Notes: generated by a model not told the origin, from the letters alone. A stretch of 64,000 nucleotides of DNA from Agrobacterium tumefaciens (GCF_013337285.1 NZ_SUPW01000012.1:1-64000); one strand, 5' to 3'. Numbered from the stretch's first letter, positions 8,582 through 18,419 are shown. Translations and numbers: made by a program.

Positions 8582-9490
8582 ATGTCTCCTGATCTGAATG
8601 CTCTCTCGGTCTTTGTGCTGGTGGCGGAACTGAAGAGTTTCCGTGCCGCTGCCGACCGCATGGGAGTGTCACGTTCCGCCGTCAGCCAGACGATCCGGCG
8701 GCTGGAAGAAATGCTCGGTCTGGCGCTGGTGTGGCGCACCACCCGCAGCGTCAGTCTTACCGAGGCGGGTGAGGGGCTTTATGCCAATATCGCTCCGGCC
8801 ATAGCCGAAATGTCGGCGGCGCTGGAACAGGCCGGCGAATTGCGCGAAAGGCCGAACGGGCTGTTGCGGCTCACCGTCTCCTCCATTGCCGAAAGCTTCC
8901 TGTCCGGGCCGCTTCTCGCAGGCTTCACGGCCGCCTATCCGGACGTTCACCTCGATGTCGTGGTGACGGATGAGGAGTTCGATATTGTTGCCGAAGGTTA
9001 TGACGCGGCCGTGCGGCTGGGCGAGGTTATCGATGAGGACATGATCATCGTGCCGATATCCGGGGATGTGCGGCAGCTGGCGGTCTGTTCGCCTGATTAT
9101 CTCAAGGGTAGCAGCAAGCCCGCGCACCCGAAGGAACTGGCGCATCACCGCTGCATTGGCTGGCGGCCGGCTCCGCGTAGCGCACCCTATCGCTGGGAGT
9201 TTGCGGAGGCCGGGCGCGAATTCAGTGTCGCGGTAGCGCCGGAGATCACCACCAACGACATGGCACTCATGATCCGCATGGCGGTGGCGGGAGCAGGGAT
9301 CACCTTCGGCATCGAAGATACATTCCGCAGTTGGATCGATCGCGGCGAGCTGGTGCCGCTGCTTGAGGACTACTCACCATATTTCCCCGGCTTCTACCTC
9401 TATTATCCGAGCAGGCGTAATCTGGCGCCCAAGCTCCGGGCGCTGATCGATCACGTCAAGACATCAAGGCAACGCACGCGGTCGCTTTAA
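8582..9490 (+). CDS. LysR family transcriptional regulator
   Basis: This 302-residue protein has an N-terminal winged helix (residues about 5-62: LNALSVFVLVAEL, then VSRSAVSQTIRRLEE) and a C-terminal substrate-binding domain of the LysR type (about 90-295). It is divergent from the SDR gene and probably controls the SDR/Atu4866-like pair and itself. The ligand is unknown. It ends 33 bases before the converging ectoine ATPase gene. Confidence 0.92.
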   Translation: MSPDLNALSVFVLVAELKSFRAAADRMGVSRSAVSQTIRRLEEMLGLALVWRTTRSVSLTEAGEGLYANIAPAIAEMSAALEQAGELRERPNGLLRLTVSSIAESFLSGPLLAGFTAAYPDVHLDVVVTDEEFDIVAEGYDAAVRLGEVIDEDMIIVPISGDVRQLAVCSPDYLKGSSKPAHPKELAHHRCIGWRPAPRSAPYRWEFAEAGREFSVAVAPEITTNDMALMIRMAVAGAGITFGIEDTFRSWIDRGELVPLLEDYSPYFPGFYLYYPSRRNLAPKLRALIDHVKTSRQRTRSL

Positions 9491-9523
9491 ACGATGATGG
9501 CGTGCCTTGGCTTCGATGTCGCT

Positions 9524-10303
9524 TTACCGCAAAACCGATGACAGAAATTCGCGGGTCCGCTCTTCCTTCGGTCCGCCGAAAATTTCCTCGGGTGTGCCCT
9601 GTTCGCAGATACGGCCTTTGTCGAAGAAACAGACGCGGTCCGACACTTCGCGGGCAAAGCGCATTTCGTGGGTAACAAGCAGCATCGTCAGATCGTGCTC
9701 ATTCGCCAGATCACGGATGACTGACAGCACTTCACCCACCAGCTGCGGGTCAAGCGCCGAGGTCGGCTCATCAAAAAGCAGGACACGCGGGCGCATGGCA
9801 AGCGAGCGGGCAATGGCGACACGCTGCTGCTGACCGCCGGAAAGCTGCACCGGAAAATGATCCTTCTTGTCGGCCAGCCCGACCATCTTCAGCAATTCGA
9901 TTGCACGCGCTTCCGCCTCTGCGCGGGCAATGCCCAGCACCCGCACCGGCGCTTCCACGATGTTGCGAAGCACCGTCATATGCGGAAAGAGGTTGAAGCT
10001 CTGAAAGACCATGCCGACGTGATTGCGGATCTGGCGAAGGTGTTTCTCCGAAGCCTGAAAGGGGCCTTTGCCGCCCTGCTCATGATAGGAGATATCGGCA
10101 AGGGTAAGCTTGCCCTCCTGGAACGGTTCCAGCGTCATGAGAATGCGCAGAACCGTTGATTTGCCGGAACCGGAAGGGCCGATAAGCGTAACTTTTTCCC
10201 CCCTTGCCACGCTGAAATTGAACTGGTCGAGAACCGTCAGAATGCCGAAGCGCTTCGTGACATCGCAAAATTCGATCAGCGGCTGATTGGTGGTGTTGGT
10301 CAT
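9524..10303 (-). CDS. ehuA: Ectoine/hydroxyectoine ABC transporter ATP-binding protein EhuA
   Basis: This 259-residue ATPase of the polar amino acid family has Walker [10 protein letters not shown], signature [17 protein letters not shown], Walker [13 protein letters not shown] and a switch histidine in VTHEM. The start at 10303 overlaps the upstream permease stop (ATGA). The open frame reads on upstream into the permease, but that part is not coding. It energises the EhuBCD importer. The ectoine assignment rests on the neighbouring degradation genes and on the known ehuABCD order of Sinorhizobium meliloti. Confidence 0.9.
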   Translation of the reverse strand: MTNTTNQPLIEFCDVTKRFGILTVLDQFNFSVARGEKVTLIGPSGSGKSTVLRILMTLEPFQEGKLTLADISYHEQGGKGPFQASEKHLRQIRNHVGMVFQSFNLFPHMTVLRNIVEAPVRVLGIARAEAEARAIELLKMVGLADKKDHFPVQLSGGQQQRVAIARSLAMRPRVLLFDEPTSALDPQLVGEVLSVIRDLANEHDLTMLLVTHEMRFAREVSDRVCFFDKGRICEQGTPEEIFGGPKEERTREFLSSVLR

Positions 10304-10992
10304 CGCAAGGGTATTCCTGCTTTTGGTAGCGCCCTTTGCAGGCGGCTGAGGCCTGCCGAGCAGATTATTGTCAGAAGAAGGAAGATCAGGCCGACAAGCG
10401 TCAGCGGTACCAGATATTCGAAGGTGCGCTCGCCGATCATGTTGGCAAGCCCCATCATCTCCAGAACCGTGACGACGGAAAGGACCGGCGTTTCCTTGAT
10501 CATGGCGACAAGGTAGTTGCCCATCGCCGGCACGATGCGCGGGATGGCCTGAGGAATGATGATATCCCGATAGGTCTGCATCTGTGTCAGATTGAGCGCG
10601 GTCGCAGCTTCCCACTGGCCGTGATGCACCGCCTCGATGCCGCCGCGATAGACCTCGGAGGTATAGGCCGCATATTGCAGGCCGAGCGCCAGCGCGCCGG
10701 TCAGGAAGGCGGGCAGTACGATGCCGAACTCCGGAAGCACGTAATAAAGGAAGAACAGCTGCACCAGCAGTGGCGTATCGCGAAGGAACTCGACAACCAG
10801 AGCAGTCGGCCAGGAGATCATCTTGACCCGGCTGCGGCGCAGCAGTGCAAAAACGAGCCCCAGAACCAGCGCGATGGCGAAGCCGGCGGCTGCCGCCTTC
10901 AACGTCACCGTCAGGCCGATCAGGATGATGGGCAGGATCGATGTTGTATAGGTGAGCCAGGTGGTGGTGTCCCATTCGTAACCATACATCAT
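10300..10992 (-). CDS. ehuD: Ectoine ABC transporter permease EhuD
   Basis: This 230-residue permease of the HisM/GlnP family has about five membrane segments. Its conserved cytoplasmic loop ([22 protein letters not shown]) contacts the ATPase. It overlaps the ATPase gene by four bases and lies 12 bases after the second permease. The D and C labels follow gene order and could be swapped. It forms the ectoine channel with EhuC. Confidence 0.85.
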   Translation of the reverse strand: MMYGYEWDTTTWLTYTTSILPIILIGLTVTLKAAAAGFAIALVLGLVFALLRRSRVKMISWPTALVVEFLRDTPLLVQLFFLYYVLPEFGIVLPAFLTGALALGLQYAAYTSEVYRGGIEAVHHGQWEAATALNLTQMQTYRDIIIPQAIPRIVPAMGNYLVAMIKETPVLSVVTVLEMMGLANMIGERTFEYLVPLTLVGLIFLLLTIICSAGLSRLQRALPKAGIPLR

Positions 10993-11004
10993 GAGAAGAT
11001 ATCC

Positions 11005-11670
11005 TTACGAATGGCGGGTGCGCGGAAAGACGTTGCCGCGCCTGACGAAATGTTCGATCACCCGGATGATGACCATCAGGATCAGGGACATCGCGAAATA
11101 ACAGAGCAGCGTGATCGAATAGATACTGGTGCTATCCAGCGTCAGGTTGCGGATCGACTGCGCCGCGAATGTCAGGTCGGCAATCGAGATCAGCGACACG
11201 AGCGAAGAAAGCTTCAGCGTTTCTATCGCCAGATTGCCGAATGCCGGCATCATCTCGACGATTGCCTGCGGCAGCGAGATGCGAAACAGCGTCTGCATCC
11301 GCGTAAAGTTCAGCGCGCGGGCCGCTTCCAGCTGCTGCACGGAAACGGAGGACAGCGCACCGCGCACGATCTCCGCGCCATAACCGCCGGCATGGGCGGC
11401 GAGCACCAGAATACCTGTGGTGATCGGATCAAAGCTCAGCCCAACGAGCGGCAGCGCGTAATAGAACCAGAAGAGCTGAACCAGCAGCGAGGTGCCGCGA
11501 AACACCTCCGTATAACAAAGCGCGACCTTTGACAGGATCGGTCCGCCTTCGACACGCAAAATCCCAAAGAAAAAGGCGAGCAGCGTGCCGACAACGAGCG
11601 CTGCGAGCGTAATCGTCATGGTGACGACGGCACCTTGCCACAACATTGGCAGGTAGGCGGTCATGTCCAT
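11005..11670 (-). CDS. ehuC: Ectoine ABC transporter permease EhuC
   Basis: This 221-residue permease of the same family as its partner carries the ATPase-contact loop [20 protein letters not shown]. Two nearby ATGs (11670 and 11664) and a TTG at 11685 could start it. I chose 11670, six to eight bases after GGGAAA. A strong hairpin separates it from the binding-protein gene, which would allow more binding protein than permease to be made. Confidence 0.85.
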   Translation of the reverse strand: MDMTAYLPMLWQGAVVTMTITLAALVVGTLLAFFFGILRVEGGPILSKVALCYTEVFRGTSLLVQLFWFYYALPLVGLSFDPITTGILVLAAHAGGYGAEIVRGALSSVSVQQLEAARALNFTRMQTLFRISLPQAIVEMMPAFGNLAIETLKLSSLVSLISIADLTFAAQSIRNLTLDSTSIYSITLLCYFAMSLILMVIIRVIEHFVRRGNVFPRTRHS

Positions 11671-11697
11671 CTGGAGTTTTCCCAAGTTCCTGACGAG

Positions 11698-11723
11698 CGG
11701 CGCCCGGCGAAAACCGGGCGCCG
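11698..11723 (-). terminator. Intercistronic hairpin between ehuB and ehuC
   Basis: A perfect 10-base-pair GC stem (11698-11707 with 11714-11723, loop CGAAAA as read on the plus strand) sits seven bases after the ehuB stop. There is no T-tract, so it more likely stabilises the ehuB transcript end or attenuates than fully terminates. Confidence 0.7.
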
Positions 11724-11730
11724 ATGAGCG

Positions 11731-12582
11731 TTATTTTCCGGCGCAGAGATCGGCGACCTTCTTTTCGGCCGCTGCCGCGATACTCTGTTCGGACAGACCG
11801 TATTTGGACAGGATTTTCTTGTAGTCATCCGTCTTGCGGAATTCGATCAGAGCGGCGTCAAATGCGTCACGCAACTCCTTGTCCTCGGGGCGGAAGGCGA
11901 AGCCGCCATAATTGCGCACCGGCGCATCCTTCACAACCGGATCTACGAACGGCTTGACCTGCTCGACATTGGCCTGATTTTTGGCGAGTTCGGAGACGGT
12001 GAGCTCCGTGGCCGCATAGGCATCCGCGCGGCTCTGTACGGTGGGGATCGCATCGGCATTGGCCGGAATGAAGACGATCTGCTCGTCCTTGACGCCGACG
12101 GCCCGCAGGAAATCGACATTGTTGGCGCCCGAGACGACGGCCACCTTCAAGGATGGATCCTTGGCGATATCGGCATAGGTTGTCAGCTTCTTCGGATTGC
12201 CCTTCTTCACCAGCAGGCCTTCGCCGTAGGAAGAATTCGGCTCGGTGAAGGAGACCTGCTTGCAGCGTTCGGGCGAGATGTTCTGTTCTGCCGCCGCAAA
12301 ATCGAAGCGACGGGCCTTAAGGCCGGGGATCAGCGTGCCAAACGGCGTCACCGTCCAGTTGACCTCCTCGATACCCATCGATTTCAGAACCGCATTGGCC
12401 ACATCAGGGCCGATCCCGGCAGATGTGCCGTCGGGCTGCATGTAGGAATAGGGCACTTCGTTTGCCGTGGCGGCACGAATATATCCCTGGCTCTTGACCT
12501 CCTCTAAGGTCAAGGCGCTGGCCGATGTCATGCCGATGGCAAGGGCAAGGGCGGAAAGCCCGGCGATTTTGGTAATGTGCAT
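11731..12582 (-). CDS. ehuB: Ectoine/hydroxyectoine substrate-binding protein EhuB
   Basis: This 283-residue periplasmic binding protein of family 3 has a clear signal peptide (MHITKIAGLSALALAIGMTS, cleaved about residue 23, after SASA). Motifs of the EhuB group include YMQPDGTSAGIGPDVANAVL and the C-terminal KYGLSEQS. The start at 12582 follows AGAGGAG. It delivers ectoine to EhuCD. It is the first transporter gene after the catabolic genes in the minus-strand operon. Confidence 0.9.
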   Translation of the reverse strand: MHITKIAGLSALALAIGMTSASALTLEEVKSQGYIRAATANEVPYSYMQPDGTSAGIGPDVANAVLKSMGIEEVNWTVTPFGTLIPGLKARRFDFAAAEQNISPERCKQVSFTEPNSSYGEGLLVKKGNPKKLTTYADIAKDPSLKVAVVSGANNVDFLRAVGVKDEQIVFIPANADAIPTVQSRADAYAATELTVSELAKNQANVEQVKPFVDPVVKDAPVRNYGGFAFRPEDKELRDAFDAALIEFRKTDDYKKILSKYGLSEQSIAAAAEKKVADLCAGK

Positions 12583-12643
12583 GGTATTACTCCTCTGGTT
12601 GGGTTGCGTGGTCCGTTTTCGGATCTCACGGGGGTTCGTTTGA

Positions 12644-13660
12644 CTATGTGTTCTCCGTTACCGTGGCGATGACGGAAAGGCAGTCGCCGGCCTTGATCAG
12701 GCCAGGAACGTGGCGCGCCGCAAGCACGCCACCGATGGATGCGCGGTAGTCGACTGGCGCGAGGCCGGTTTTTCCAACCGGATAGACCCGGGCGATGATT
12801 TCACCTGCCGTGACCGCGTCTCCCAGATCGCGGACAAAGGCGACGAGCCCGTCATCTTCGGCAAAAATGAAGCAATTGCTGGAGGGCATGTCCAGCCAGC
12901 GGCTTGGTTGAACATCCGGCGAACCGGCCAGTATGCCGGCGTGACGCAGCAGATTGAGGCTGCCTTTCCGGGCGATGTCGATCGATCTTGCGCTCGCCGT
13001 GCCGGCACCGCCCAGTTCGGTCGTGACAAAAACCTTGCCGAGTTCCTCGACCGTCGTATCGAGCATGCCGACGGCATCGATTTCCAGCATCTTCATCGAA
13101 TAGGGCGCAGCAAAGGCCGCCACCGCCTCAAAACAACGGGTCTCCTGCACCTTGTCGGGCAATTCGTGAGCGGCGGCATAGGGCAGGAAGTCGAGTGTCC
13201 TGCCGCCGGAATGGAAATCGAGAACAATATCCGCAAGCGGTATCAGATGGCGGGTCACGTAATCGGCGATCTTCTCCGTCACCGTTCCATCAGGCCGGCC
13301 GGGAAAGCTGCGGTTCAGGTTTCCCCGATCGATTGGCGACGTCCGTGTGCCCGCGCGAAAGGCGGGATAGTTGAGCGCCGGCACGATGATGATGCGGCCG
13401 CTTACCTCAGCCGGATCAAGCGTATGGGCAAGCTCGAAAAGTGCTGCCGGCCCCTCATACTCGTCGCCGTGATTGCCGCCGGTCAGAAGTGCCGTTGGCC
13501 CGTCGCCATTGGCGATGATGCAGATCGGTATCATCACCGAACCCCAGGCGCTGTCATCGCGGCTATAGGGTAGCCGCAAATGACCGTGCTGCACGCCTTT
13601 CGCGTCGAAATCGACGGAGGGCGTGATCGGTGAGGGGCGAGGAGCGGTGCTCAACATCAT
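12644..13660 (-). CDS. doeB: N-acetyl-L-2,4-diaminobutyrate deacetylase DoeB (EutE)
   Basis: This 338-residue zinc-dependent amidohydrolase is of the succinylglutamate desuccinylase/aspartoacylase type. The zinc site GGNHGDEYEGP and a later LDFHSGG are present. In ectoine degradation this enzyme removes acetate from N-alpha-acetyl-diaminobutyrate to give diaminobutyrate. It begins one base after the DoeA stop, with AAGGG just upstream. It is cytoplasmic, with no signal peptide. The pairing with DoeA is diagnostic for ectoine catabolism. Confidence 0.92.
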   Translation of the reverse strand: MMLSTAPRPSPITPSVDFDAKGVQHGHLRLPYSRDDSAWGSVMIPICIIANGDGPTALLTGGNHGDEYEGPAALFELAHTLDPAEVSGRIIIVPALNYPAFRAGTRTSPIDRGNLNRSFPGRPDGTVTEKIADYVTRHLIPLADIVLDFHSGGRTLDFLPYAAAHELPDKVQETRCFEAVAAFAAPYSMKMLEIDAVGMLDTTVEELGKVFVTTELGGAGTASARSIDIARKGSLNLLRHAGILAGSPDVQPSRWLDMPSSNCFIFAEDDGLVAFVRDLGDAVTAGEIIARVYPVGKTGLAPVDYRASIGGVLAARHVPGLIKAGDCLSVIATVTENT

Positions 13661-13661
13661 C

Positions 13662-14840
13662 TCAGCCCTTCACGAAGAGTTGCCGCGGCACATTCGACAG
13701 GCACTCGACGCCCGTTTCGGTGATCGCGATGCTTTCGGTGATTTCCAGCCCCATGTCCTCAAGCCACAGACCCGTCATGAAATGGAACGTCATGCCGGGT
13801 TTCAGCTCGGTGCGGTCGCCGGGCCGCAGGCTCATGGTGCGCTCGCCCCAGTCAGGCGGATAGGACAGGCCGATCGGATAGCCGGTACGGTTGTCCTTGA
13901 TGATCCCGTATTTTTTGAGCACGGCGAAAAAGGCATTGGCGATGTCTTCGCAGGTATTGCCCGGCTTCGCTGCCGAAAGTCCGGCTTCCATGCCTTCGAG
14001 TGTTGCTTTTTCCGCATCGAGAAACGCCTGTGTCGGCTTGCCGAGAAAAACGGTGCGCGACAGCGGGCAATGGTAACGCCTGTAGGCGCCGGCAATCTCG
14101 AAGAATGTCCCTTCTCCCAGGCGCATGGGTTTGTCGTCCCATGTCAGATGCGGCGCGGAAGCGTCGGCTCCGGACGGCAGCAGCGGAACAATGGCGGGAT
14201 AGTCACCACCGAATTCGGCGGTGCCGCGAATGCCGGCATCGTAAATCTCGGCAACGAGGTCGCATTTGCGCATACCGGGTTCGACGACATCAACGATGCG
14301 CTTGTGCATCAGCTCGACGATCTTGCCGGCATTGCGCATATAACCGAGTTCGGTCGGGCTCTTGATTGCGCGCTGCCAGTTCACGAGACCGGCCGCATCC
14401 TTGAATCGGGCGTTCGGCAGATGTTTCTGCAGCGACGCAAAAGCGGCGGCGGAGAAATAGTAGTTATCCATCTCGACGCCGACGGTGAGGCCGGACCAGC
14501 CCCGGTCTTCGATGATCTGCGACAGCAGATCCATGGGGTGCCGTTCGGTCGATTGAACGTAATGATCGGGATAACCGATAATATTGTCATGGGCGAGGTA
14601 GGCCGTGCGCTTTGCGCCATTGGCGTCCTGTTTTCGGCCATACCAGATCGGCTCGCCATCCGGTGGCACGAGCACACATTGATGCACATAAAAGGACCAG
14701 CCGTCATAACCGGTCAGCCAGTGCATGTTGGACGGGTCGGTGACCACAAGAAGATCGATGCCGGCCTTTTCCATGGATTTGCGGGTTTTGGACAGGCGCG
14801 CGGCATATTCCTCGCGCGTAAAGTTCAGCGTTATGCTCAC
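13662..14840 (-). CDS. doeA: Ectoine hydrolase DoeA (EutD)
   Basis: This 392-residue member of the M24 pita-bread family closely resembles known ectoine hydrolases, with runs such as VTDPSNMHWLTGYDGWSFYV, PDHYVQSTERHPMD and YPIGLSYPPDWGERTMSLRP. It opens the ectoine ring to N-acetyl-diaminobutyrate. The metal-binding aspartates of M24 peptidases are not conserved (FFEIAGAY and HCPLSRT replace the usual patterns), as in the creatinase-like branch. Its start overlaps the EutC stop in ATGA. It is the most specific marker of the pathway in this window. Confidence 0.95.
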   Translation of the reverse strand: MSITLNFTREEYAARLSKTRKSMEKAGIDLLVVTDPSNMHWLTGYDGWSFYVHQCVLVPPDGEPIWYGRKQDANGAKRTAYLAHDNIIGYPDHYVQSTERHPMDLLSQIIEDRGWSGLTVGVEMDNYYFSAAAFASLQKHLPNARFKDAAGLVNWQRAIKSPTELGYMRNAGKIVELMHKRIVDVVEPGMRKCDLVAEIYDAGIRGTAEFGGDYPAIVPLLPSGADASAPHLTWDDKPMRLGEGTFFEIAGAYRRYHCPLSRTVFLGKPTQAFLDAEKATLEGMEAGLSAAKPGNTCEDIANAFFAVLKKYGIIKDNRTGYPIGLSYPPDWGERTMSLRPGDRTELKPGMTFHFMTGLWLEDMGLEITESIAITETGVECLSNVPRQLFVKG

Positions 14841-15850
14841 GCTGCGTCTCCCATTTTCACACTGTTTTCGATGATTTGGCCGCTATTGGCTTCCCGTGCG
14901 CGGGTGAAGGCGAGATTGGCGATGGCGGTGTCCTGCACGCCGGTGCCGGTCAGGTCGGCAAAGGTTATTTGGTCGCCGCCCACTCTTCCCTGCGCCTTGC
15001 CGGCGATGATGGCCCCAAGCTCGGCGAATTGCTGATCCGGCATGACACGCCCTGCGGCGATGGCATGGTGCAGCTCGCCGAGAATGCGGGTCTGGGTCAG
15101 ACGGTCTGCGACATAGGTCGCCTGGGCAAAGACGCCGGGATCAATCTCGTTCTTGTGTTCGGCGTCCGATCCCATCGCGGTCAGATGCTGGCCCGGTTCC
15201 AGCCAGTCGGCAAAGAGGATCGGCTTTTCGGAAGGTGTTGTGGTGATGATGATGTCCGCGCCTCGTATTGCGTCACGCGGGTCGGGTATGGCGGTAACCT
15301 CGATGCCGTGTTCGCGGGAGAAATCGCCGGCGAGTTTCTGCGCCCTGTCATGGTTTCTTGCCCATATCCGGGCTGATCTTATCGGGCGCACCAGCATCAG
15401 GGCTTCCAGCTGCAACCGTGTCTGCATGCCTGCGCCGAAAATCGTGGCGGTGGAGGCATCCTCGCGCGACAGGTGGCGCGCAGTGACCGCGCCGGCTGCG
15501 GCGGTGCGAACATCGGTGAGATAACCATTGTCGAGAAGCAGCGCCTCCACCAGTCCCGTTTTCGCACTGAAGAGGATCATCAGGCCGTTGAGGCTCGGCA
15601 GGCCAAGCTTCGGATTATCGAAGAATCCGGGGCTGACCTTGATGGCGAAACCTTCAAAGCCGGGCACGTAAGCCGTCTTTACATCCACTTCGCCGCGGAA
15701 CTCTGGAATGTCGAGGCGCAGGATCGGCGGCATGGCGACGGCTTCGGTGGCCAGTGCCGCAAAGGCCCGTTCGACACAGTCGATGGAAGACAGATCGAGC
15801 TTGACGATGGCGCGAAGGTCGTTTTCGGTCAGGATGGTGATGCGGCTCAT
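14837..15850 (-). CDS. eutC: Ornithine cyclodeaminase family protein EutC
   Basis: This 337-residue protein is of the ornithine cyclodeaminase/mu-crystallin family. It has the NAD-binding stretch ATIFGAGMQTRLQLEALMLV at about 130-150 and the conserved KVSPGFFDNP near the active site. EutC occurs in many ectoine loci and is thought to help process hydroxyectoine together with EutB and EutA. It is coupled by ATGA overlaps to both neighbours. Its exact reaction has not been fixed biochemically, as far as I know. Confidence 0.88.
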   Translation of the reverse strand: MSRITILTENDLRAIVKLDLSSIDCVERAFAALATEAVAMPPILRLDIPEFRGEVDVKTAYVPGFEGFAIKVSPGFFDNPKLGLPSLNGLMILFSAKTGLVEALLLDNGYLTDVRTAAAGAVTARHLSREDASTATIFGAGMQTRLQLEALMLVRPIRSARIWARNHDRAQKLAGDFSREHGIEVTAIPDPRDAIRGADIIITTTPSEKPILFADWLEPGQHLTAMGSDAEHKNEIDPGVFAQATYVADRLTQTRILGELHHAIAAGRVMPDQQFAELGAIIAGKAQGRVGGDQITFADLTGTGVQDTAIANLAFTRAREANSGQIIENSVKMGDAA

Positions 15851-16866
15851 GCGACAGCTCCCTCGACGATCGTCTTGTGAATGGCCGGGTCGATATTGCC
15901 GCCGGATACGATAAGGGCGGTGGGGCCGGTGATTTTGATCTTGCCCGACAGGATCGCAGCAAAACCAACCGCGCCGGCTCCTTCCACGATCAAACCTTCT
16001 TCGCGTGCCGCATGGCAGATCCCGGCAGCAATCTCGGCTTCGGAAACCAGCACGATCTCGTGAAGCAGCGCGCGGCAGAGTGCAAAAGTCACGCGGTTTT
16101 CCAGCCCGATGCCACCACCCAGCGAATCCGCCAGTGTTTCCTCCTCCCGCACGGAGACAGGCCTGCCGGCCGAGACCGATGCATGCATGGCCGCGCCGCG
16201 CTCCATGGAAATACCGATGATGCGGGCCTGCGGCTTCAGGGCTTTGATGGCCACGGCGATGCCGCCCGCCAGACCGCCACCGGAGAGGGGAATGAGGATG
16301 GTTTCCAGATCAGGCATGTCCTCGACAATTTCGAGGCCGATCGTACCCTGACCGGCCACGACATTCACATCATCAAAGGGCGGGATCGACGTCAGGCCGT
16401 GGCTGCCTGTCAGGCGCTCAACTTCCTCCTGCGCGTCGTCCTGCGATGTGCCGACGATGCGAATATCAGCGCCGAGGGCACGGATGGCTTCGACCTTGTT
16501 TGCCGGGACGAGCGACGACATGCAGACCGTGGCCGGGATGCCGAGTTTGCGCCCGGCAAAGGCGACAGCGCGGCCATGATTGCCCGTCGAGGCGGTAACG
16601 AGGCCACGCCTGCGCGCCTCGTCGTCAAGCGACAGGATCGCATTCATCGCGCCGCGCAGCTTGAAAGCGCCAACCGGCTGAAGGGTTTCCAGTTTGAGAT
16701 GGACCGGCGCGCCGGGACGTTGTGACAGGACATCGGAGCGAACCAACGGCGTCAGCTCTACATGGCCGAGGATACGCGCGGCAGCCTGCTCGATATCCGC
16801 CAGCGAGACCGGCAGCAGGAATGTGTCAGCGGATATGGAAAGGTTTTCGCTCTTCATGATTGTCAT
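15847..16866 (-). CDS. eutB: Threonine dehydratase-like PLP enzyme EutB
   Basis: This 339-residue fold-type II PLP enzyme has the lysine motif GAFKLRGAMNAI, the GNHGRAVAFAGRKLGIPATV phosphate/substrate loop and the glycine-rich SGGGLAGG. It resembles hydroxyectoine utilisation dehydratase EutB. In known loci it acts with EutC and EutA in converting hydroxyectoine-derived intermediates. The ATG at 16866 was chosen; a second ATG lies at 16857. The AT-rich 70-base leader before it holds repeated AATGATT sites. Confidence 0.88.
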   Translation of the reverse strand: MTIMKSENLSISADTFLLPVSLADIEQAAARILGHVELTPLVRSDVLSQRPGAPVHLKLETLQPVGAFKLRGAMNAILSLDDEARRRGLVTASTGNHGRAVAFAGRKLGIPATVCMSSLVPANKVEAIRALGADIRIVGTSQDDAQEEVERLTGSHGLTSIPPFDDVNVVAGQGTIGLEIVEDMPDLETILIPLSGGGLAGGIAVAIKALKPQARIIGISMERGAAMHASVSAGRPVSVREEETLADSLGGGIGLENRVTFALCRALLHEIVLVSEAEIAAGICHAAREEGLIVEGAGAVGFAAILSGKIKITGPTALIVSGGNIDPAIHKTIVEGAVA

Positions 16867-16882
16867 GTTGAGATCGAAGTAA

Positions 16883-16920
16883 AATCATGTCAATTATTAT
16901 ATTGTAATGATTCAATGATT
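16883..16920. promoter_or_regulatory. AATGATT repeats upstream of eutB
   Basis: Two direct copies of AATGATT (16906-16912 and 16914-16920) and an inverted, slightly imperfect copy (AATCAT, 16883-16888) lie in an AT-rich leader between enuR and eutB. Such repeats could bind EnuR or mark an internal promoter. No experiment or known consensus was used. Confidence 0.35.
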
Positions 16921-16936
16921 TTCGGGCAAGTGCGTT

Positions 16937-18385
16937 TCAGCCGATCGAACCGATGTCATAAACCGGGGGTAGTTGCTCGAAGGCCTGGCGCACCGTCGTC
17001 AGTGCCTTGGTGAGGCTTTGATGGTTGAGGCGTCCACCGAGACATATGCGAATACCGCCGCCATGGCCTGGCCCGGCAACAAAGGGCTCCGACGGCGTGA
17101 CCGCAACGTTCTGGTTGGTCAGGGAACGGACCAGGCCGTCTTCCGTCCAGTGCGGCGGAACCCTGAGCCAGGCGCAGAAGGAGAGGGGATGGCTCGAGGC
17201 GATATGGTCGCCGAGGATTTCCATCGCAATGGTCTGTCGGGCGCGGGCTTCGGCGCGCTGGATGTCCAGCAGCCGGCGCGCGGTGCCGTTTTCAACCCAG
17301 CGTGTGGCGATTTCGGCGGTCAGATATGTACCGCTCCAGCTCGAAACCCGCAGGATGGAGGCGGCGCGGATGGAATAGGCCGGTGGCACGACGAGATAAC
17401 CGACGCGCAGCCCTGTCAGGACCGTCTTGGTAAAGCTGGTAACGAAAAAGCCCAGATCCGGCAGCATCTCGGTGATGGACGGCAACCCGTCTTCGATCAT
17501 CGGGCGATACACTTCATCCTCAATGACGAAGACGCCGTGTCGTTGCGCAATCGCGGCGATGTCGCGCCGGCGTTCCGCGCCCGCGACGTGGCCGGTGGGA
17601 TTGTTGAGGGTTGGGATGAGAACGAGCGCCCGCACCCCGCCCGCCGCGCAGGCGGCCTCCAGCGCATCGGGCAGAATGCCCTCGCCATCCGTGGGCAGTC
17701 CCTTGAGACTGAACCCCAGAATGTTGGAAAGGCCGATAATTCCGTGATCGGTAAGGTTTTCGCACAGCACGACGTCGCTCGAACGGACGATGCAGCTGAG
17801 CGCGAGGAAAATGCCGTGCGCCGCGCCATTGGTGACAAGGATACGCTCGGCACCGGCCGTGACGCCCATCATGCCGAGCCAGCTGCGTGCCGTCTCGCGA
17901 TGGCTGTCCAGTCCCGCGACCGGACGGCAGGGGCGCATGAAGCTTGAATTGTCACTATCCGCCAGTTCGCGCAGGATCGCACGCGAGGCCGTTTCGTGCT
18001 CCTCGAGATAGACGCCGCGGATGATGGAAAGATCAAGCACCTCGGTCGGGCTGTGATCCAGCATCATGCGGCCCGCCCGGTCGGTTACCCGCGCCTTGAC
18101 GAAGGTGCCGCGGCCGATTTCGCCGCTCAGATAACCCAGCCGTTCAGCCTCCTTGTAGGAGAGGCTGACGGTCTGGACGGAAAGGCCAAGATCGCGGGCC
18201 AGATCGCGATGGGTCGGCATCCGGTCCATCGGCTTCAAGACACCGGCATCGATATCGGCGATGATCCGTTCCGTCAGTGCCGAATGTTTGGTCTCGCCCT
18301 TCTGCTTGGTCAGGCTTGGCCGCCATGCCACCGGTTTTGTTGCGGGAACCGGATCGAGGCTGAGCGGATTGGCTTGACGACGCAT
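16937..18385 (-). CDS. enuR: MocR-type regulator EnuR of ectoine utilisation
   Basis: This 482-residue fusion has a GntR winged helix (about residues 30-105, with MPTHRDLARDLGLSVQTVSL) and an aminotransferase class I domain with the PLP lysine in TSFTKTVLTGLRVGYLV. EnuR proteins repress ectoine genes until pathway intermediates such as diaminobutyrate or its acetyl form react with the PLP. It sits inside the locus, between the doeCD genes and eutB, on the same strand. It probably controls both flanks. A dyad overlapping its start codon could serve autoregulation. Confidence 0.9.
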   Translation of the reverse strand: MRRQANPLSLDPVPATKPVAWRPSLTKQKGETKHSALTERIIADIDAGVLKPMDRMPTHRDLARDLGLSVQTVSLSYKEAERLGYLSGEIGRGTFVKARVTDRAGRMMLDHSPTEVLDLSIIRGVYLEEHETASRAILRELADSDNSSFMRPCRPVAGLDSHRETARSWLGMMGVTAGAERILVTNGAAHGIFLALSCIVRSSDVVLCENLTDHGIIGLSNILGFSLKGLPTDGEGILPDALEAACAAGGVRALVLIPTLNNPTGHVAGAERRRDIAAIAQRHGVFVIEDEVYRPMIEDGLPSITEMLPDLGFFVTSFTKTVLTGLRVGYLVVPPAYSIRAASILRVSSWSGTYLTAEIATRWVENGTARRLLDIQRAEARARQTIAMEILGDHIASSHPLSFCAWLRVPPHWTEDGLVRSLTNQNVAVTPSEPFVAGPGHGGGIRICLGGRLNHQSLTKALTTVRQAFEQLPPVYDIGSIG

Positions 18386-18419
18386 GAAATTGTCTCGTTT
18401 TTGACGACGGTAATTTCAT
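18384..18419. promoter_or_regulatory. Dyad overlapping the enuR start
   Basis: ATGAAATT (18384-18391) and AATTTCAT (18412-18419) are perfect 8-base inverted arms with a 20-base spacer. One arm covers the enuR start codon. This is a good place for a repressor site, most simply EnuR acting on itself, but the assignment is inference. Confidence 0.4.

Noticed and set aside
9524-10975. A long open frame joining the ehuA ATPase to an upstream segment
   Set aside because: The upstream third is the wrong frame of the ehuD permease gene. The ATPase motifs and the ATGA overlap place the start at 10303.
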